Assembly: GCF_001613065.1 (NCBI RefSeq)
Contig: NZ_BDBQ01000039.1
Location: 1 to 64,000, forward strand
Direction: 5' to 3'
Source of the DNA: Nocardia miyunensis NBRC 108239
Lineage (GTDB): Bacteria; Actinomycetota; Actinomycetes; Mycobacteriales; Mycobacteriaceae
Length of the DNA: 64,000 bases
Positions 15,288 through 24,048 of the stretch are shown piece by piece. Below the pieces are notes generated by a model. It was not told the origin of the DNA. It did no database searches and saw only the letters and a list, made by a program, of their open reading frames with translations. Position numbers and translations under genes: made by a program. Numbering within the stretch: position 1 is the first letter of the stretch; every line of letters starts with the position of its first letter.

Positions 15288-16238
15288 TCAGTGCGCGCGC
15301 AATGCTTTGTCGAGATGGTCGGCGGCGACCAACCGCCCGTCGGCCACCGACAACACCCAGGCACTGCCTTTGCGGTTACGCGCGGGAGGCAGTGTGACAC
15401 CGTCGATTTCGGCCCAGGCGGCCAGCAGCGGCGGAATCACCTTGCCCTGACTGCAGATAACGCGCACGGTGTCCGGTGACACCAGTTCGCGGATCCGCCG
15501 CAGAGCCGCGTCCGGCGCTGTGGCATAAGCGGTTTCGGACATCGTCGGCTCGATGCCGATCTCGACGCCGAGTTCGTCCGCGAGTCCCTGGACGGTCTGC
15601 ACACAGCGCAGGGGCGGAGCCGAGTAGACCTCGGTGGGCCCGAAGACGGCCAGATTCGGCGTCAGGTCCCGTGCCTGTATCTGCCCCTGTTTGTCCAGCG
15701 GTCGTTCGGAATCGGGGCCGGAGAAGCGGTTCCGATGACCGGCCTTGGCGTGCCGCACCAGCAGCAGGGTCGCGGTGTCCGGCGGGTACCGCAGGAAATT
15801 GCGGACGATGGTGCGGTCCATCGGATACGACAGTGCATCCATGACCCGGTCCATGCCGAGCCACCGCAACCGGTCCACCTCGGAATTGACGGTGAATTCA
15901 CCGTCGTCGATCCGGGCGGACCAGTAGTCCACGCGCTTGAGTTTCCGGTGCCCGGTCACCGGATAGGTGACCTTGCCCAGATAGCGGCCCAGCCGGGTGC
16001 TCAGGCCGGTCTCCTCGGCCACCTCGCGCACCGCCGCGATCATCGAGGTCTCGCCCGGATCGAGTTTGCCCTTGGGCAGCGACCAGTCGTCGTACTTCGG
16101 GCGGTGCACCACCGCCACCTCGACCGTGCCGCCCGGCCGCCGGCGCCACACCACGGCGCCGGCGGCGAGGATGTTGGCGGTGACCCGGGGGTCGGGGTAA
16201 GGGACGGAGTCGGAATCCTGTGTCGCCGAACGGCTCAC
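15288..16238 (-). CDS. mutT1: Nudix hydrolase fused to a histidine-phosphatase domain (MutT1)
   Basis: A 316-residue two-domain enzyme. The N-terminal Nudix domain has an intact box (G-x5-E-x7-REVAEETGL) after LPKGKLDPGE. The C-terminal domain begins with LLLVRHAKAG, the RHG motif of the histidine phosphatases. Mycobacterial MutT1 hydrolyses 8-oxo-GTP and 8-oxo-dGTP and also diadenosine polyphosphates, limiting mutation from oxidised nucleotides. The GTG start overlaps the ppk stop as GTGA, showing translational coupling, and gives the length of Rv2985. A longer open frame runs back into ppk and is not the real start. Confidence 0.93.
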   Translation of the reverse strand: MSRSATQDSDSVPYPDPRVTANILAAGAVVWRRRPGGTVEVAVVHRPKYDDWSLPKGKLDPGETSMIAAVREVAEETGLSTRLGRYLGKVTYPVTGHRKLKRVDYWSARIDDGEFTVNSEVDRLRWLGMDRVMDALSYPMDRTIVRNFLRYPPDTATLLLVRHAKAGHRNRFSGPDSERPLDKQGQIQARDLTPNLAVFGPTEVYSAPPLRCVQTVQGLADELGVEIGIEPTMSETAYATAPDAALRRIRELVSPDTVRVICSQGKVIPPLLAAWAEIDGVTLPPARNRKGSAWVLSVADGRLVAADHLDKALRAH

Positions 16239-18451
16239 TGCTGATCCGGACGCCGCAGACGCATGAGGAATTCCTGATGATCGCGGACCTGCTCGCCGAG
16301 CTCGGCGACCTCCTCCGGGGTCGGACGAGCCTGCCAGGTCCCATCCGGTCGCAGTACCCAGCACCGCGTCGTCGGATACAGGGCCGAATCGAACATCACC
16401 GTCAGCTGCTCGCACAGCTTGGAGTCCTTGACCTGCGCCATGACCTCCACGCGCCGGTCCAGGTTGCGGTGCATCATGTCGGCGCTGCCGATCCAGTACT
16501 CGTCCTGAGCCTGGAAATGCATGACGCGGGAATGTTCCAGGAACCGCCCGAGGATCGAGCGCACCTGGATGTTCTCACTCATCCCGGTCACGCCCGGCCG
16601 CAGTCCGCAGATGCCGCGAACCACGATCTGCACCGGCACTCCGGCCTGTGATGCGCGGTACAGCGCGTCGATCACCTGCTCGTCGACGATCGCGTTGGCC
16701 TTCATACGGATTCGCGCGGGCAGACCCTGCTCGGCGAGCTCGACCTCGCGCTGGATCCGCTCGATGATCCCGGCCCGCACCCCGGTCGGGGCGACGAGCA
16801 GATTCCGGTAGGTGGCCTTGCGCGAGTATCCGGTCAGCGAATTGAACAGATCGGTCAGATCCGCGCCGATTTCCGGTGCGGCGGTGAGTAATCCAACGTC
16901 CTCGTACAGTCGCGCGGTCTTCGGGTTGTAGTTGCCCGTGCCGATGTGGCAGTACCGGCGGATCGTCGCGCCCTCGCGGCGGACCACCAGGCAGGTCTTG
17001 CAGTGCGTCTTGAGCCCGATCAGGCCGTAGACCACGTGCACGCCCGCCTGCTCCAGCGCCCGCGCCCATTTGATGTTGGCCTGCTCGTCGAAGCGGGCCT
17101 TGATCTCCACCAGGGCCACGACCTGCTTACCGGCCTCGGCGGCGTCGATGAGCGCGTTGACGATCGGGGAGTCGCCGGAGGTGCGGTACAGCGTCTGCTT
17201 GATCGCCAGCACTTGCGGATCGGCCGCGGCCTGTTCGATGAACCGCTGCACACTGGTGGAGAACGAGTCGTAGGGGTGGTGCACCAGCACGTCGCCCTCG
17301 CGCAGGGCGGCGAAAACGTTTCGGGGCGTTTCCCTTTCGCCGAACGCCGGTGGGGTGGTCGGCACGTAGGGGGCGTCCTTGAGCGCGGGGCGGTCCACCC
17401 CGTACACCTGCCACAGGCAGGACAGGTCCAGCAGGCCCGGCACCTGGATGACATCGCCCGGGTCGACGTCGAGTTCCCGCAGCAGCAGATCGAGCATGTG
17501 CTCGGTCATATCGTCGGAAACCTCCAGGCGCACCGGAGATCCGAAGCGTCGGCGGGCGAGCTCGCGTTCCAGGGCCTGCAGTAGATCCTCGTCGCGGTCC
17601 TCGTCCACCTCGAAGTCGGCGTTGCGGGTGATGCGGAACGAATGATGTTCCACCACATCCATTCCCGGGAACAGCTGGTCGAGGTGCGCCGCGATCAGAT
17701 CTTCCATCGGCAGGAAGGCGGCCAGGCTGGACACGGCCGGATCACCCTCGCGCACTGCGGCATTGCGGCCCGGCGGGACGGGGGCGCTGCGGCGCACGCG
17801 CACGAAGCGATCCACGTTGTCGGGTACCTTCACCCGCGCGAAGTGCTCACCGCCGTTGTCGGAATCCTTAACCGTCACAGCGAGGTTGAGACTCAGGCCG
17901 CTGATGTAGGGGAAAGGGTGGGCGGGGTCGACGGCCAGCGGGGTCAGCACCGGGAAGACCTGATCCTGGAAGTAGCCGGACAGGCGGCGGCGCTCGTCGT
18001 CGTCCAGATCGGACCAGCCGATGATGGCGATGCCCTGTTCGACGAGTGCGGGCTGCACATCGTCCAGGAATACGCGGGCGTGCCGGGAGGCGAGCTCCTG
18101 GGTTGCGGCCGCGATCAGCTCCAGCTGCTCGGTGGGTGACAGGCCGTCGGCCGAGCGCACCGAGAGTCCTGCCGTGGCGCGGCGTTTGAGCCCGGCCACG
18201 CGGACCATGTAGAACTCGTCGAGGTTCGAGGCGAAGATCGCCAGGAATTTCGCGCGCTCCAGCAACGGTTCGGAATGATCCTCGGCCAGCGCCAGCACCC
18301 GCGCGTTGAAGTCCAGCCAGCTCAGTTCCCGGTTGAGGTAGCGATCCGCGGGCAACTGCGAAACAGTCGTACTCCCGGGAGGCGGTGCGGCGGCCGGCGG
18401 CGCCGCCGGCAACCGGGGCTGCTGCTGCTGGACGATTTCTGTATCACTCAC
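16235..18451 (-). CDS. ppk: polyphosphate kinase 1
   Basis: A 738-residue PPK1 that reversibly polymerises the ATP gamma-phosphate into polyphosphate. The N domain begins YLNRELSWLDFNARVL, the head domain follows, and the catalytic region contains LYRTSGDSPIVNALIDAAE and the phospholipase-D-like HCKTC and YCHIGTGNYNPKTARLYED motifs, whose histidines carry the phosphoryl group. The first 30 residues are Gln/Pro/Ala-rich and variable. It is the first gene of a ppk-mutT1 operon. The M. tuberculosis pair Rv2984-Rv2985 has the same order reversed in naming. Polyphosphate links to the stringent and phosphate responses. Confidence 0.97.
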   Translation of the reverse strand: MSDTEIVQQQQPRLPAAPPAAAPPPGSTTVSQLPADRYLNRELSWLDFNARVLALAEDHSEPLLERAKFLAIFASNLDEFYMVRVAGLKRRATAGLSVRSADGLSPTEQLELIAAATQELASRHARVFLDDVQPALVEQGIAIIGWSDLDDDERRRLSGYFQDQVFPVLTPLAVDPAHPFPYISGLSLNLAVTVKDSDNGGEHFARVKVPDNVDRFVRVRRSAPVPPGRNAAVREGDPAVSSLAAFLPMEDLIAAHLDQLFPGMDVVEHHSFRITRNADFEVDEDRDEDLLQALERELARRRFGSPVRLEVSDDMTEHMLDLLLRELDVDPGDVIQVPGLLDLSCLWQVYGVDRPALKDAPYVPTTPPAFGERETPRNVFAALREGDVLVHHPYDSFSTSVQRFIEQAAADPQVLAIKQTLYRTSGDSPIVNALIDAAEAGKQVVALVEIKARFDEQANIKWARALEQAGVHVVYGLIGLKTHCKTCLVVRREGATIRRYCHIGTGNYNPKTARLYEDVGLLTAAPEIGADLTDLFNSLTGYSRKATYRNLLVAPTGVRAGIIERIQREVELAEQGLPARIRMKANAIVDEQVIDALYRASQAGVPVQIVVRGICGLRPGVTGMSENIQVRSILGRFLEHSRVMHFQAQDEYWIGSADMMHRNLDRRVEVMAQVKDSKLCEQLTVMFDSALYPTTRCWVLRPDGTWQARPTPEEVAELGEQVRDHQEFLMRLRRPDQQ

Positions 18452-18605
18452 ACCATCACCTCGCTGCGCTCGGTCGTAACCCGCTCGGCGCAGGCAGTGC
18501 TGCTCGTTCGCTCGCAGGCTCGATCACACTCACGATCATCCCTCATATTCGAGTGGCACCGCGACCGGCACCGCTGGCTGCCGACCTCCGACGCAGGTCT
18601 GGCGA

Positions 18606-19307
18606 TCATCTAGCACACATATGACCCGCGCCGCACCTCCGCATGAGATCCGTGTGAACATGCTGCGGCCACCCGATGTCGCGCAGCAGCGCGGTCGTGG
18701 CCGGGCCGAGACCGAGCGTCACCGCGGCCCGCAGGTCCGCGGGTGTGTCCACGTCCAGGCGCAGTCCGGGCCAGTCGCCGTCGAGACTCTTCGCGCCCGA
18801 GTCGATATGGCGCCGAGCCGAATCCGTGCCGAACAGCGGTGACAACGCAGCGCGCCCGTCGCGCACCAGTAGGGCGGCGGTGCCCTGCCCCGTGTGGTCG
18901 GCGACCAGGGCGCGTCCGGTCGCGGGGGCGGCGGCCAGCATATCGGTCAACTCGCTCGCGCGCAGGGCGGGCAGATCGGCCTGTAGCGCAAGCAGATCCA
19001 CCGCACCGTGCCGATCGCGCACCGCCTCGGCCGCGTCGGCGAGGGCGGCATTGAGCCCGTCGGCGGCCGCCCCCGGATCGGGATGGGTAGCCGCGCCGAG
19101 TGCGTGCACCGCCGCTGCCACACCGGAATCCGGGGTGACGACGGTGACCGAGCCGATACCCGCGGCCAGGGCCGCGTGCACGGTGTCCGACAGCATGGCC
19201 AGCACCAGACGCGACCGATCGGCGGGCGGCAACACTTCGGCGAGTCGGCTCTTGGCACGCTCGAGGTTCTTCACCGCGATCACGGCGTGGACGGCATCCG
19301 GACGCAT
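18606..19307 (-). CDS. fbiD: phosphoenolpyruvate guanylyltransferase, F420 synthesis
   Basis: A 233-residue nucleotidyltransferase-fold enzyme. The start AVIAVKNLERAKSRLAEVLP, the LALQADLPALRASEL segment and the GTAALLVRDG motif match CofC/FbiD. FbiD activates phosphoenolpyruvate with GTP to give the precursor that FbiA joins to Fo in coenzyme F420 synthesis. It matches Rv2983 between ppk and gpsA. The ATG is the upstream-most in a sensible frame; it is divergent from gpsA with about 90 bases between. Its C-terminus carries an extra segment of roughly 20 residues ending in MCAR that is not conserved. Confidence 0.92.
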   Translation of the reverse strand: MRPDAVHAVIAVKNLERAKSRLAEVLPPADRSRLVLAMLSDTVHAALAAGIGSVTVVTPDSGVAAAVHALGAATHPDPGAAADGLNAALADAAEAVRDRHGAVDLLALQADLPALRASELTDMLAAAPATGRALVADHTGQGTAALLVRDGRAALSPLFGTDSARRHIDSGAKSLDGDWPGLRLDVDTPADLRAAVTLGLGPATTALLRDIGWPQHVHTDLMRRCGAGHMCAR

Positions 19308-19398
19308 CCGCCCATCGTTGCATGTCCGGCATTGTGGCGGGGCTCATGACCACCGGTATTGCGACGCGAATCCGGGAACGAATGGCAATATCGGTCTG

Positions 19399-20394
19399 GT
19401 GACTAGGGCGGCAGTGATGGGTGCGGGATCGTGGGGTACCGCATTCGCGAAGGTGTTGGACGACGCGGGCACCGAGGTGACGATGTGGGCCCGGCGGCCC
19501 GAGGTGGCCCACATGCTGGCCACCGAGCATCGCAATCCGGACTATCTGCCCGACGTGCGGCTGAACGGGGTGCGAGCCACCGACGACTATCGGGCCGCCC
19601 TCGATGGCGCGCAGATCGTCGTCCTGGCCGTCCCATCCCAGTCATTGCGCGGCAATCTGGCGAACTGGCTGCCCTCGATCCCGGCCGACGCCACACTGCT
19701 GAGTCTGGCCAAGGGCATCGAGACCGGCACGCTGCTGCGGATGAGCGAGGTGATCGCGGAGGTCACCGGCGCGGATCCCGGCCGGATCGCGGTGCTGTCC
19801 GGGCCGAACCTGGCCCGCGAGATCGCCGCCGAGCAGCCCGCCGCGTCAGTGGTGGCCTGCGGGGACGAGGCCCGAGCACAGGCCGTGCAGCACTCGTGCG
19901 CCACCGGATACTTCCGGCCCTACACCAACACCGATGTGGTCGGCTGCGAGATCGGCGGCGCCTGCAAGAATGTCATCGCGCTGGCCTGCGGTATCGCCTC
20001 GGGAATGGGCCTGGGCGATAACACCGTCGCCAGCCTGATCACCCGGGGGCTGGCCGAGATCATCCGTCTCGGCGTCGCGCTGGGCGCGAATCCGGTGACC
20101 CTCGCCGGACTGGCCGGAGTCGGCGATCTGGTCGCCACCTGCACCTCGCCGCTCTCGCGCAACCGGTCGTTCGGGCACGTGCTCGGTACCGGCGGGTCCA
20201 TGGAGGCCGCGCAACAGGCCACCCATGGTCAGGTGGCCGAGGGCGTCAAATCGTGCACCTCGATCCGGGCGCTGGCCGAGCGGCACGGGGTGGAGATGCC
20301 GTTGACGACCTCGGTGCATCAGGTGTGTCATGAGGGACTCTCGGTTGCCGACGCCGTCGGCAGGCTGCTCGGGCGGTCGATGAAGCCGGAATGA
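19399..20394 (+). CDS. gpsA: NAD(P)-dependent glycerol-3-phosphate dehydrogenase
   Basis: The enzyme reduces dihydroxyacetone phosphate to sn-glycerol 3-phosphate for phospholipids. It shows the Rossmann motif GAGSWGTAFAKVL, the LSGPNLAREIA segment, the catalytic lysine region EIGGACKNVIAL, and the C-terminal GLAGVGDLVATCTSPLSRNRSFG block. GTG was chosen because it immediately precedes the first beta strand and gives 331 residues, close to GpdA2. The open frame continues over 240 codons upstream, antisense to fbiD, and is spurious. ddl follows with essentially no gap. Confidence 0.95.
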   Translation: MTRAAVMGAGSWGTAFAKVLDDAGTEVTMWARRPEVAHMLATEHRNPDYLPDVRLNGVRATDDYRAALDGAQIVVLAVPSQSLRGNLANWLPSIPADATLLSLAKGIETGTLLRMSEVIAEVTGADPGRIAVLSGPNLAREIAAEQPAASVVACGDEARAQAVQHSCATGYFRPYTNTDVVGCEIGGACKNVIALACGIASGMGLGDNTVASLITRGLAEIIRLGVALGANPVTLAGLAGVGDLVATCTSPLSRNRSFGHVLGTGGSMEAAQQATHGQVAEGVKSCTSIRALAERHGVEMPLTTSVHQVCHEGLSVADAVGRLLGRSMKPE

Positions 20395-20427
20395 TTGAAT
20401 CCGCGCAGTCCGGGTACGGTTTCGGAC

Positions 20428-21675
20428 ATGACTGAGTCGATGGCGGCGGGCGCGGGCCCCTCCGTGGTTACGCAAGCTGCCGCCTCCGGGCCTGACCGCG
20501 CCCACCGCGGGTCGATGGCGGCGGGCGCGGGCCCCTCCGTGGTTACGCAAGCTGCCGCCTCCGGGCCTGACCGCGCCCACCGCGGCCGGATTCGGGTAGG
20601 AGTCGTCTTCGGCGGCCGCAGCAACGAGCATGCGGTGTCCTGCGTGTCGGCGGGTTTCGTGCTGCGCAATCTGGACCCCGAACGCTACGAGGCCGTGCCG
20701 GTCGGCATCACCCGGGACGGAACCTGGGTGCTGAGCGGATCCGAGGCCGGGACGCTCGCCATCGCCGACCGCACACTGCCCTCGGTGGACCGATCGGGTA
20801 CCGAACTGGTGCTCGCGGCCGACCCGACCCGCGGCGGGAGTCTGCTGCCGCTCGACGGTTCGGCGGGTGGGCCCGCCGCGCTCGAGGTGGTGTTCCCGGT
20901 GCTGCACGGCGCGTTCGGCGAGGACGGCACCGTGCAGGGGCTGCTGGAGATGGCGGGTCTGCCGTACGTCGGGCCCGGCGTGCTGGCCAGTGCCACCGGG
21001 ATGGACAAGGAGTTCATGAAGAAACTCTTTGCCGCCGAGGGCATTCCGGTCGGTGACCATGTGGTGCTGCGCCCCGGGACGGCCACCGTGAGCGAGGCGG
21101 ACCGCGAGCGCCTGGGACTTCCGGTGTTCGTCAAGCCCGCTCGCGGCGGATCCTCCATCGGCATCACGAAGGTGGACGGCTGGGATCGGCTGGACGAGGC
21201 GATCGCCGTTGCGCGCCAGCATGATCCGAAGGTGATCGTCGAGGCCGCCATCAGCGGGCGCGAAGTCGAATGCGGCGTACTGGAATTCCCGGATGGCCGG
21301 GTGGAAGCCAGTGTGCCCGCGGAGATCCGGATGCCGGAGCTGAGCTCGGACGCGCCGGACTTCTACGACTTCGACACCAAATACCTCGACGACGTGTGCG
21401 AGTTCGACATCCCGGCGAAGCTGAACGACGATGTGGCCCTGGAGATCCGGGAGCTCGCGGTACGGGCGTTCCGCGCGCTGGACTGCCAGGGGCTGGCTCG
21501 CGTCGACTTCTTCATCACCGAGCAGGGCCCGGTGATCAACGAGATCAACACCATGCCCGGTATGACCGCCATCTCGATGTACCCGCGGATGTGGGAGGCC
21601 ACGGGCATCGACAACGGCGCTCTGATCAGCACGCTCGTCGATACCGCGCTGGCTCGCGGCACCGGGCTGCGCTGA
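20428..21675 (+). CDS. ddl: D-alanine--D-alanine ligase with a duplicated N-terminal insertion
   Basis: An ATP-grasp ligase that makes D-Ala-D-Ala for peptidoglycan. The core begins RIRVGVVFGGRSNEHAVSC. It then has VFPVLHGAFGEDG, the glycine-rich loop KPARGGSSIGI and the metal site INEINTMPGMT. Ahead of the core, and after MTES, lie two identical 25-residue units (MAAGAGPSVVTQ...) encoded by a perfect 75-bp tandem repeat, giving 415 residues against about 373 in M. tuberculosis. The most likely ancestral start is MTES joined directly to RIRV. Alternative starts are the ATGs inside each repeat and a TTG touching the gpsA stop. Transcription is probably with gpsA. Confidence 0.93.
   Translation: MTESMAAGAGPSVVTQAAASGPDRAHRGSMAAGAGPSVVTQAAASGPDRAHRGRIRVGVVFGGRSNEHAVSCVSAGFVLRNLDPERYEAVPVGITRDGTWVLSGSEAGTLAIADRTLPSVDRSGTELVLAADPTRGGSLLPLDGSAGGPAALEVVFPVLHGAFGEDGTVQGLLEMAGLPYVGPGVLASATGMDKEFMKKLFAAEGIPVGDHVVLRPGTATVSEADRERLGLPVFVKPARGGSSIGITKVDGWDRLDEAIAVARQHDPKVIVEAAISGREVECGVLEFPDGRVEASVPAEIRMPELSSDAPDFYDFDTKYLDDVCEFDIPAKLNDDVALEIRELAVRAFRALDCQGLARVDFFITEQGPVINEINTMPGMTAISMYPRMWEATGIDNGALISTLVDTALARGTGLR
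20436..20585 (+). repeat. perfect 2 x 75-bp in-frame tandem repeat inside ddl
   Basis: Bases 20436-20510 and 20511-20585 are identical. Each unit starts GTCGATGGCGGCGGGCGCGG and can fold on itself, since GGGCGCGG near the 5' end pairs with CCGCGCCC near the 3' end. The length is a multiple of three, so the frame is kept. Confidence 0.98.
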
Positions 21676-21694
21676 GTCCGAACCAGGACGTGTC

Positions 21695-21724
21695 GGTTCG
21701 GATGTGCCGTCGGGCACAGGAACC
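21695..21724 (+). terminator. weak hairpin after ddl
   Basis: GGTTC/GAACC outer and GTGCC/GGCAC inner stems begin about 20 bases after the ddl stop. There is no T-run; this is a modest candidate for the gpsA-ddl terminator. Confidence 0.35.
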
Positions 21725-21914
21725 GCGCCGCGCTGTCCGCTCGATGGATGGCGTGATCGGGCCATCTCCAGCCCGAGCGTGATGTGCGCCGAGATGGCGC
21801 ATATGGGTCGTCTCGGACTGCTCGTGCGTGATGTGGCGACGTCGGGTCCCGTCGTCTCGGGCCGGGTGTCGCGTCGCCGGTTTCGCGCCCCCGGTTGCCG
21901 GTACCCTCGGGCCG

Positions 21915-22217
21915 GTGCTGTTCGCGATGACTATCCCGGGGCTGGTGGTGCTGATCACCGTCATCTCCTGTGGCGACGTGCTGTACCGAAGGCTGACCGG
22001 ACGCACCGCGCTGCCGTGGATGCGCGGATCGGGCGGTCCGGGCGCCGCCGCTATCGGGCTGGAGCAACTCGACGCGGTGTTCGGTGCGGGCAAGCAGGTC
22101 GAATTCGAACAGCGTCGGGTGGTGCTCATGCACCGGGAGAATCCGGGTGACGCTGTGCCCGGCGGCCTCGGCGTCGACCTGAGCACGGGCCGGGTCACGT
22201 TCCGCCGGCCCGGGTGA
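21915..22217 (+). CDS. small single-pass membrane protein (DUF6191-like)
   Basis: About 100 residues: a hydrophobic N-terminal segment (IPGLVVLITVISCGDVLYRR) followed by a soluble part with GLEQLDAVFGAGKQVEFEQRR, which resembles the DUF6191 pattern of a membrane anchor plus an L-DA-x-GK-x-ELEQR block. The function of that family is unknown. The start was set at a GTG next to the membrane segment; an ATG four codons later is equally possible. The gene converges on the DUF3515 gene with a 3-base gap. It is absent from the same place in M. tuberculosis. Confidence 0.6.
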   Translation: MLFAMTIPGLVVLITVISCGDVLYRRLTGRTALPWMRGSGGPGAAAIGLEQLDAVFGAGKQVEFEQRRVVLMHRENPGDAVPGGLGVDLSTGRVTFRRPG

Positions 22218-22220
22218 GAT

Positions 22221-22919
22221 CTAGTGCGGGATCGGCGCGGGATCGATCGGGCGGGCGGGTAGCACCTTGCTGACCGCGTTCGAAATGTCTTGTAGCGGAG
22301 TGGGTCCGGCCTTGTCGGGCATGGTGACGGCGATGTAGGTGCCGCGGTCGACGACGTACCAGGTGCCCGAGGTGACGCCACTGGTCGGATCGCGCACCTC
22401 GAACCAGTTGACGCCGTTGATCACCTGCAGCGCGGCGGATTGGACGAATTCCGCCGGACGATCCAGGCCGCAGCGCAGCACGATCGGATCGCCGCCGTCG
22501 GGCAGCTGCCAGCCGACGGTCCCGGGCGGTGCGGGCTGGGCCAGATCCGCCTTGGTGTACCCGCCCAGGCTCGACGGCAGTGCCGGTAGCAGCGTGGTGC
22601 ACACCTGACCCGTGGCCTGCGGTTGCGGGACCGATCCCAGTGCGAGCGGCTCGCGCGTCGGGTGCTGCCGCGCGAACACCGCGATGGCCAGGACGACGAC
22701 GATCAGCACGACCGGCAGTGCCACGGCCGTCGCGATGAGCGCCGGTGAGCGCCGGGTGTCCTCCGGCTCGACGCTGTAGCGGTCTCCGGTCCGGGCGGCG
22801 GCGTCCGAGTCGGCGCTACCCGAGGGCTTCGAGCCGGATTCGGTGGCATCCGGGCTGTCGGAGCCGGATTTCGTGGAATCGGACGCCGACGCGTCCGGCC
22901 GTTCCCTCTCGCTGCTCAT
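22221..22919 (-). CDS. DUF3515 membrane-anchored protein
   Basis: A 232-residue protein orthologous in position to Rv2980. The first 70 residues are Ser/Asp/Glu-rich, followed by one membrane helix (LIATAVALPVVLIVVVLAIAV) and an extracytoplasmic DUF3515 domain. That domain includes VCTTLLPALPSSLGGYTKA, a conserved tryptophan and cysteine region (GWQLPDGGDPIVLRCGL), and GVNWFEVRDP. The function is unknown. A type II topology (short cytoplasmic N-terminus, large outside domain) is inferred. It is divergent from thiL, and the ddl-DUF3515-thiL neighbourhood is conserved in mycobacteria. Confidence 0.85.
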   Translation of the reverse strand: MSSERERPDASASDSTKSGSDSPDATESGSKPSGSADSDAAARTGDRYSVEPEDTRRSPALIATAVALPVVLIVVVLAIAVFARQHPTREPLALGSVPQPQATGQVCTTLLPALPSSLGGYTKADLAQPAPPGTVGWQLPDGGDPIVLRCGLDRPAEFVQSAALQVINGVNWFEVRDPTSGVTSGTWYVVDRGTYIAVTMPDKAGPTPLQDISNAVSKVLPARPIDPAPIPH

Positions 22920-23064
22920 CCCGGAGATCTTCTCCACTCGTCTCTGCGCCCGATCCTGGCTGGTGGTCGTTGGTTTCGGATCCGAGGGTAGCGTCGCGGG
23001 AGCCGGTTGCTCCCGGCGCGGTTCGTGAAAGGAGACGGCCATCACTGACACCAGCCCGCGAACG

Positions 23065-24009
23065 GTGCGTGAACTGGGCGAGTTCGGGCTCATCGCGCGG
23101 ATGAACGCCGGGCGCGAACAGGTTCCGGCCGTCCTGCTCGGCCCGGGCGACGACGCCGCGGTGCTCGCGGCGCCGGACGGGCGATTCGCGGTCAGCACCG
23201 ACATGTTGGTACAGGACCGGCACTTCCGGCTGGACTGGTCGAGCCCGTGCGACATCGGGGCCAAGGCGATCGCGCAGAACGCCGCCGACGTGGTGGCGAT
23301 GGGGGCCGCGCCGAGCGCGTTCGTGGTGTCCTTCGGCTGCCCGGCCGACACCCCGGTGGCCTTCGTGGACGGCTTCACCGAGGGGATGTGGGCCGAGGCC
23401 GGCCGGGTGGGCGCCTCGATCGCCGGTGGTGACGTGGTGCGGGCGCCGATATTGATCATCTCGGTGACCGCGTTCGGCGATCCGCGTCGCGCGCCCGTGC
23501 TGCTGTCCGGTGCCAAGCCCGGCGACCTGGTCGCGGTCGCCGGACGGCTCGGCTGGTCGGCGGCCGGACTGGCCGTGTTGAGCGCGGGCCTGGACCCGGG
23601 CCGGTTCCCGGGTGCGGTTGCCGCGCACCGGGTTCCGCGACCGCCCTATCACGCCGTGCTGGACCTGCCGGACGACGCGGCGATCACCTCCCTCACGGAC
23701 GTCTCCGACGGGCTGCTCGCCGATTTCGGGCATATCGCCGAATCCTCCTGCGTCGCCATCGATCTCGACACCGCCGCGCTGGGTGACGAGGACCTCGATC
23801 CGGTCGCCCGTGCGCTCGGCGCGAATCCGCTGGAGTGGATCCTCACCGGCGGCGAGGATCACGCCTTCGCGGCCACATTTGGTGCGGGACAAGCACTTCC
23901 GGCCGGATGGACCCGTATCGGGCGGGTCGCGGACGGCTCGGGAGTCACCGTCGACGGCGCGCGCTGGTCCGGACCGGGCGGTTGGGAATCCTTCTCGGAA
24001 GGTAGGTGA
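23065..24009 (+). CDS. thiL: thiamine-monophosphate kinase
   Basis: ThiL phosphorylates thiamine monophosphate to the active diphosphate with ATP. The start VRELGEFGLIARM, the GPGDDAAVL metal motif, VSTDMLVQDRHFRLDWSSP, AKAIAQNAADVVAMGA and the C-terminal LTDVSDGLLADFGHI and TGGEDHAF blocks are all in place. The first standard start codon is this GTG, but it has no Shine-Dalgarno. A near-perfect AAAGGAGA lies 6 bases before an in-frame ATC at 23041 (ATC ACT GAC ACC), and an in-frame stop at 23026 rules out anything longer. ATC is therefore a serious alternative start that would add 8 residues. ung lies about 40 bases downstream. Confidence 0.93.
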   Translation: MRELGEFGLIARMNAGREQVPAVLLGPGDDAAVLAAPDGRFAVSTDMLVQDRHFRLDWSSPCDIGAKAIAQNAADVVAMGAAPSAFVVSFGCPADTPVAFVDGFTEGMWAEAGRVGASIAGGDVVRAPILIISVTAFGDPRRAPVLLSGAKPGDLVAVAGRLGWSAAGLAVLSAGLDPGRFPGAVAAHRVPRPPYHAVLDLPDDAAITSLTDVSDGLLADFGHIAESSCVAIDLDTAALGDEDLDPVARALGANPLEWILTGGEDHAFAATFGAGQALPAGWTRIGRVADGSGVTVDGARWSGPGGWESFSEGR

Positions 24010-24048
24010 CCGGTCGCGGTGAATCGGGCCACACTAAGTTTGTCCGAC

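Noticed and set aside
23041..24009. Calling the thiL CDS from ATC in the feature list
   Set aside because: ATC is rare as a start and cannot be proven from sequence alone, so the first standard start codon was kept in the coordinates and the alternative reported as a finding.
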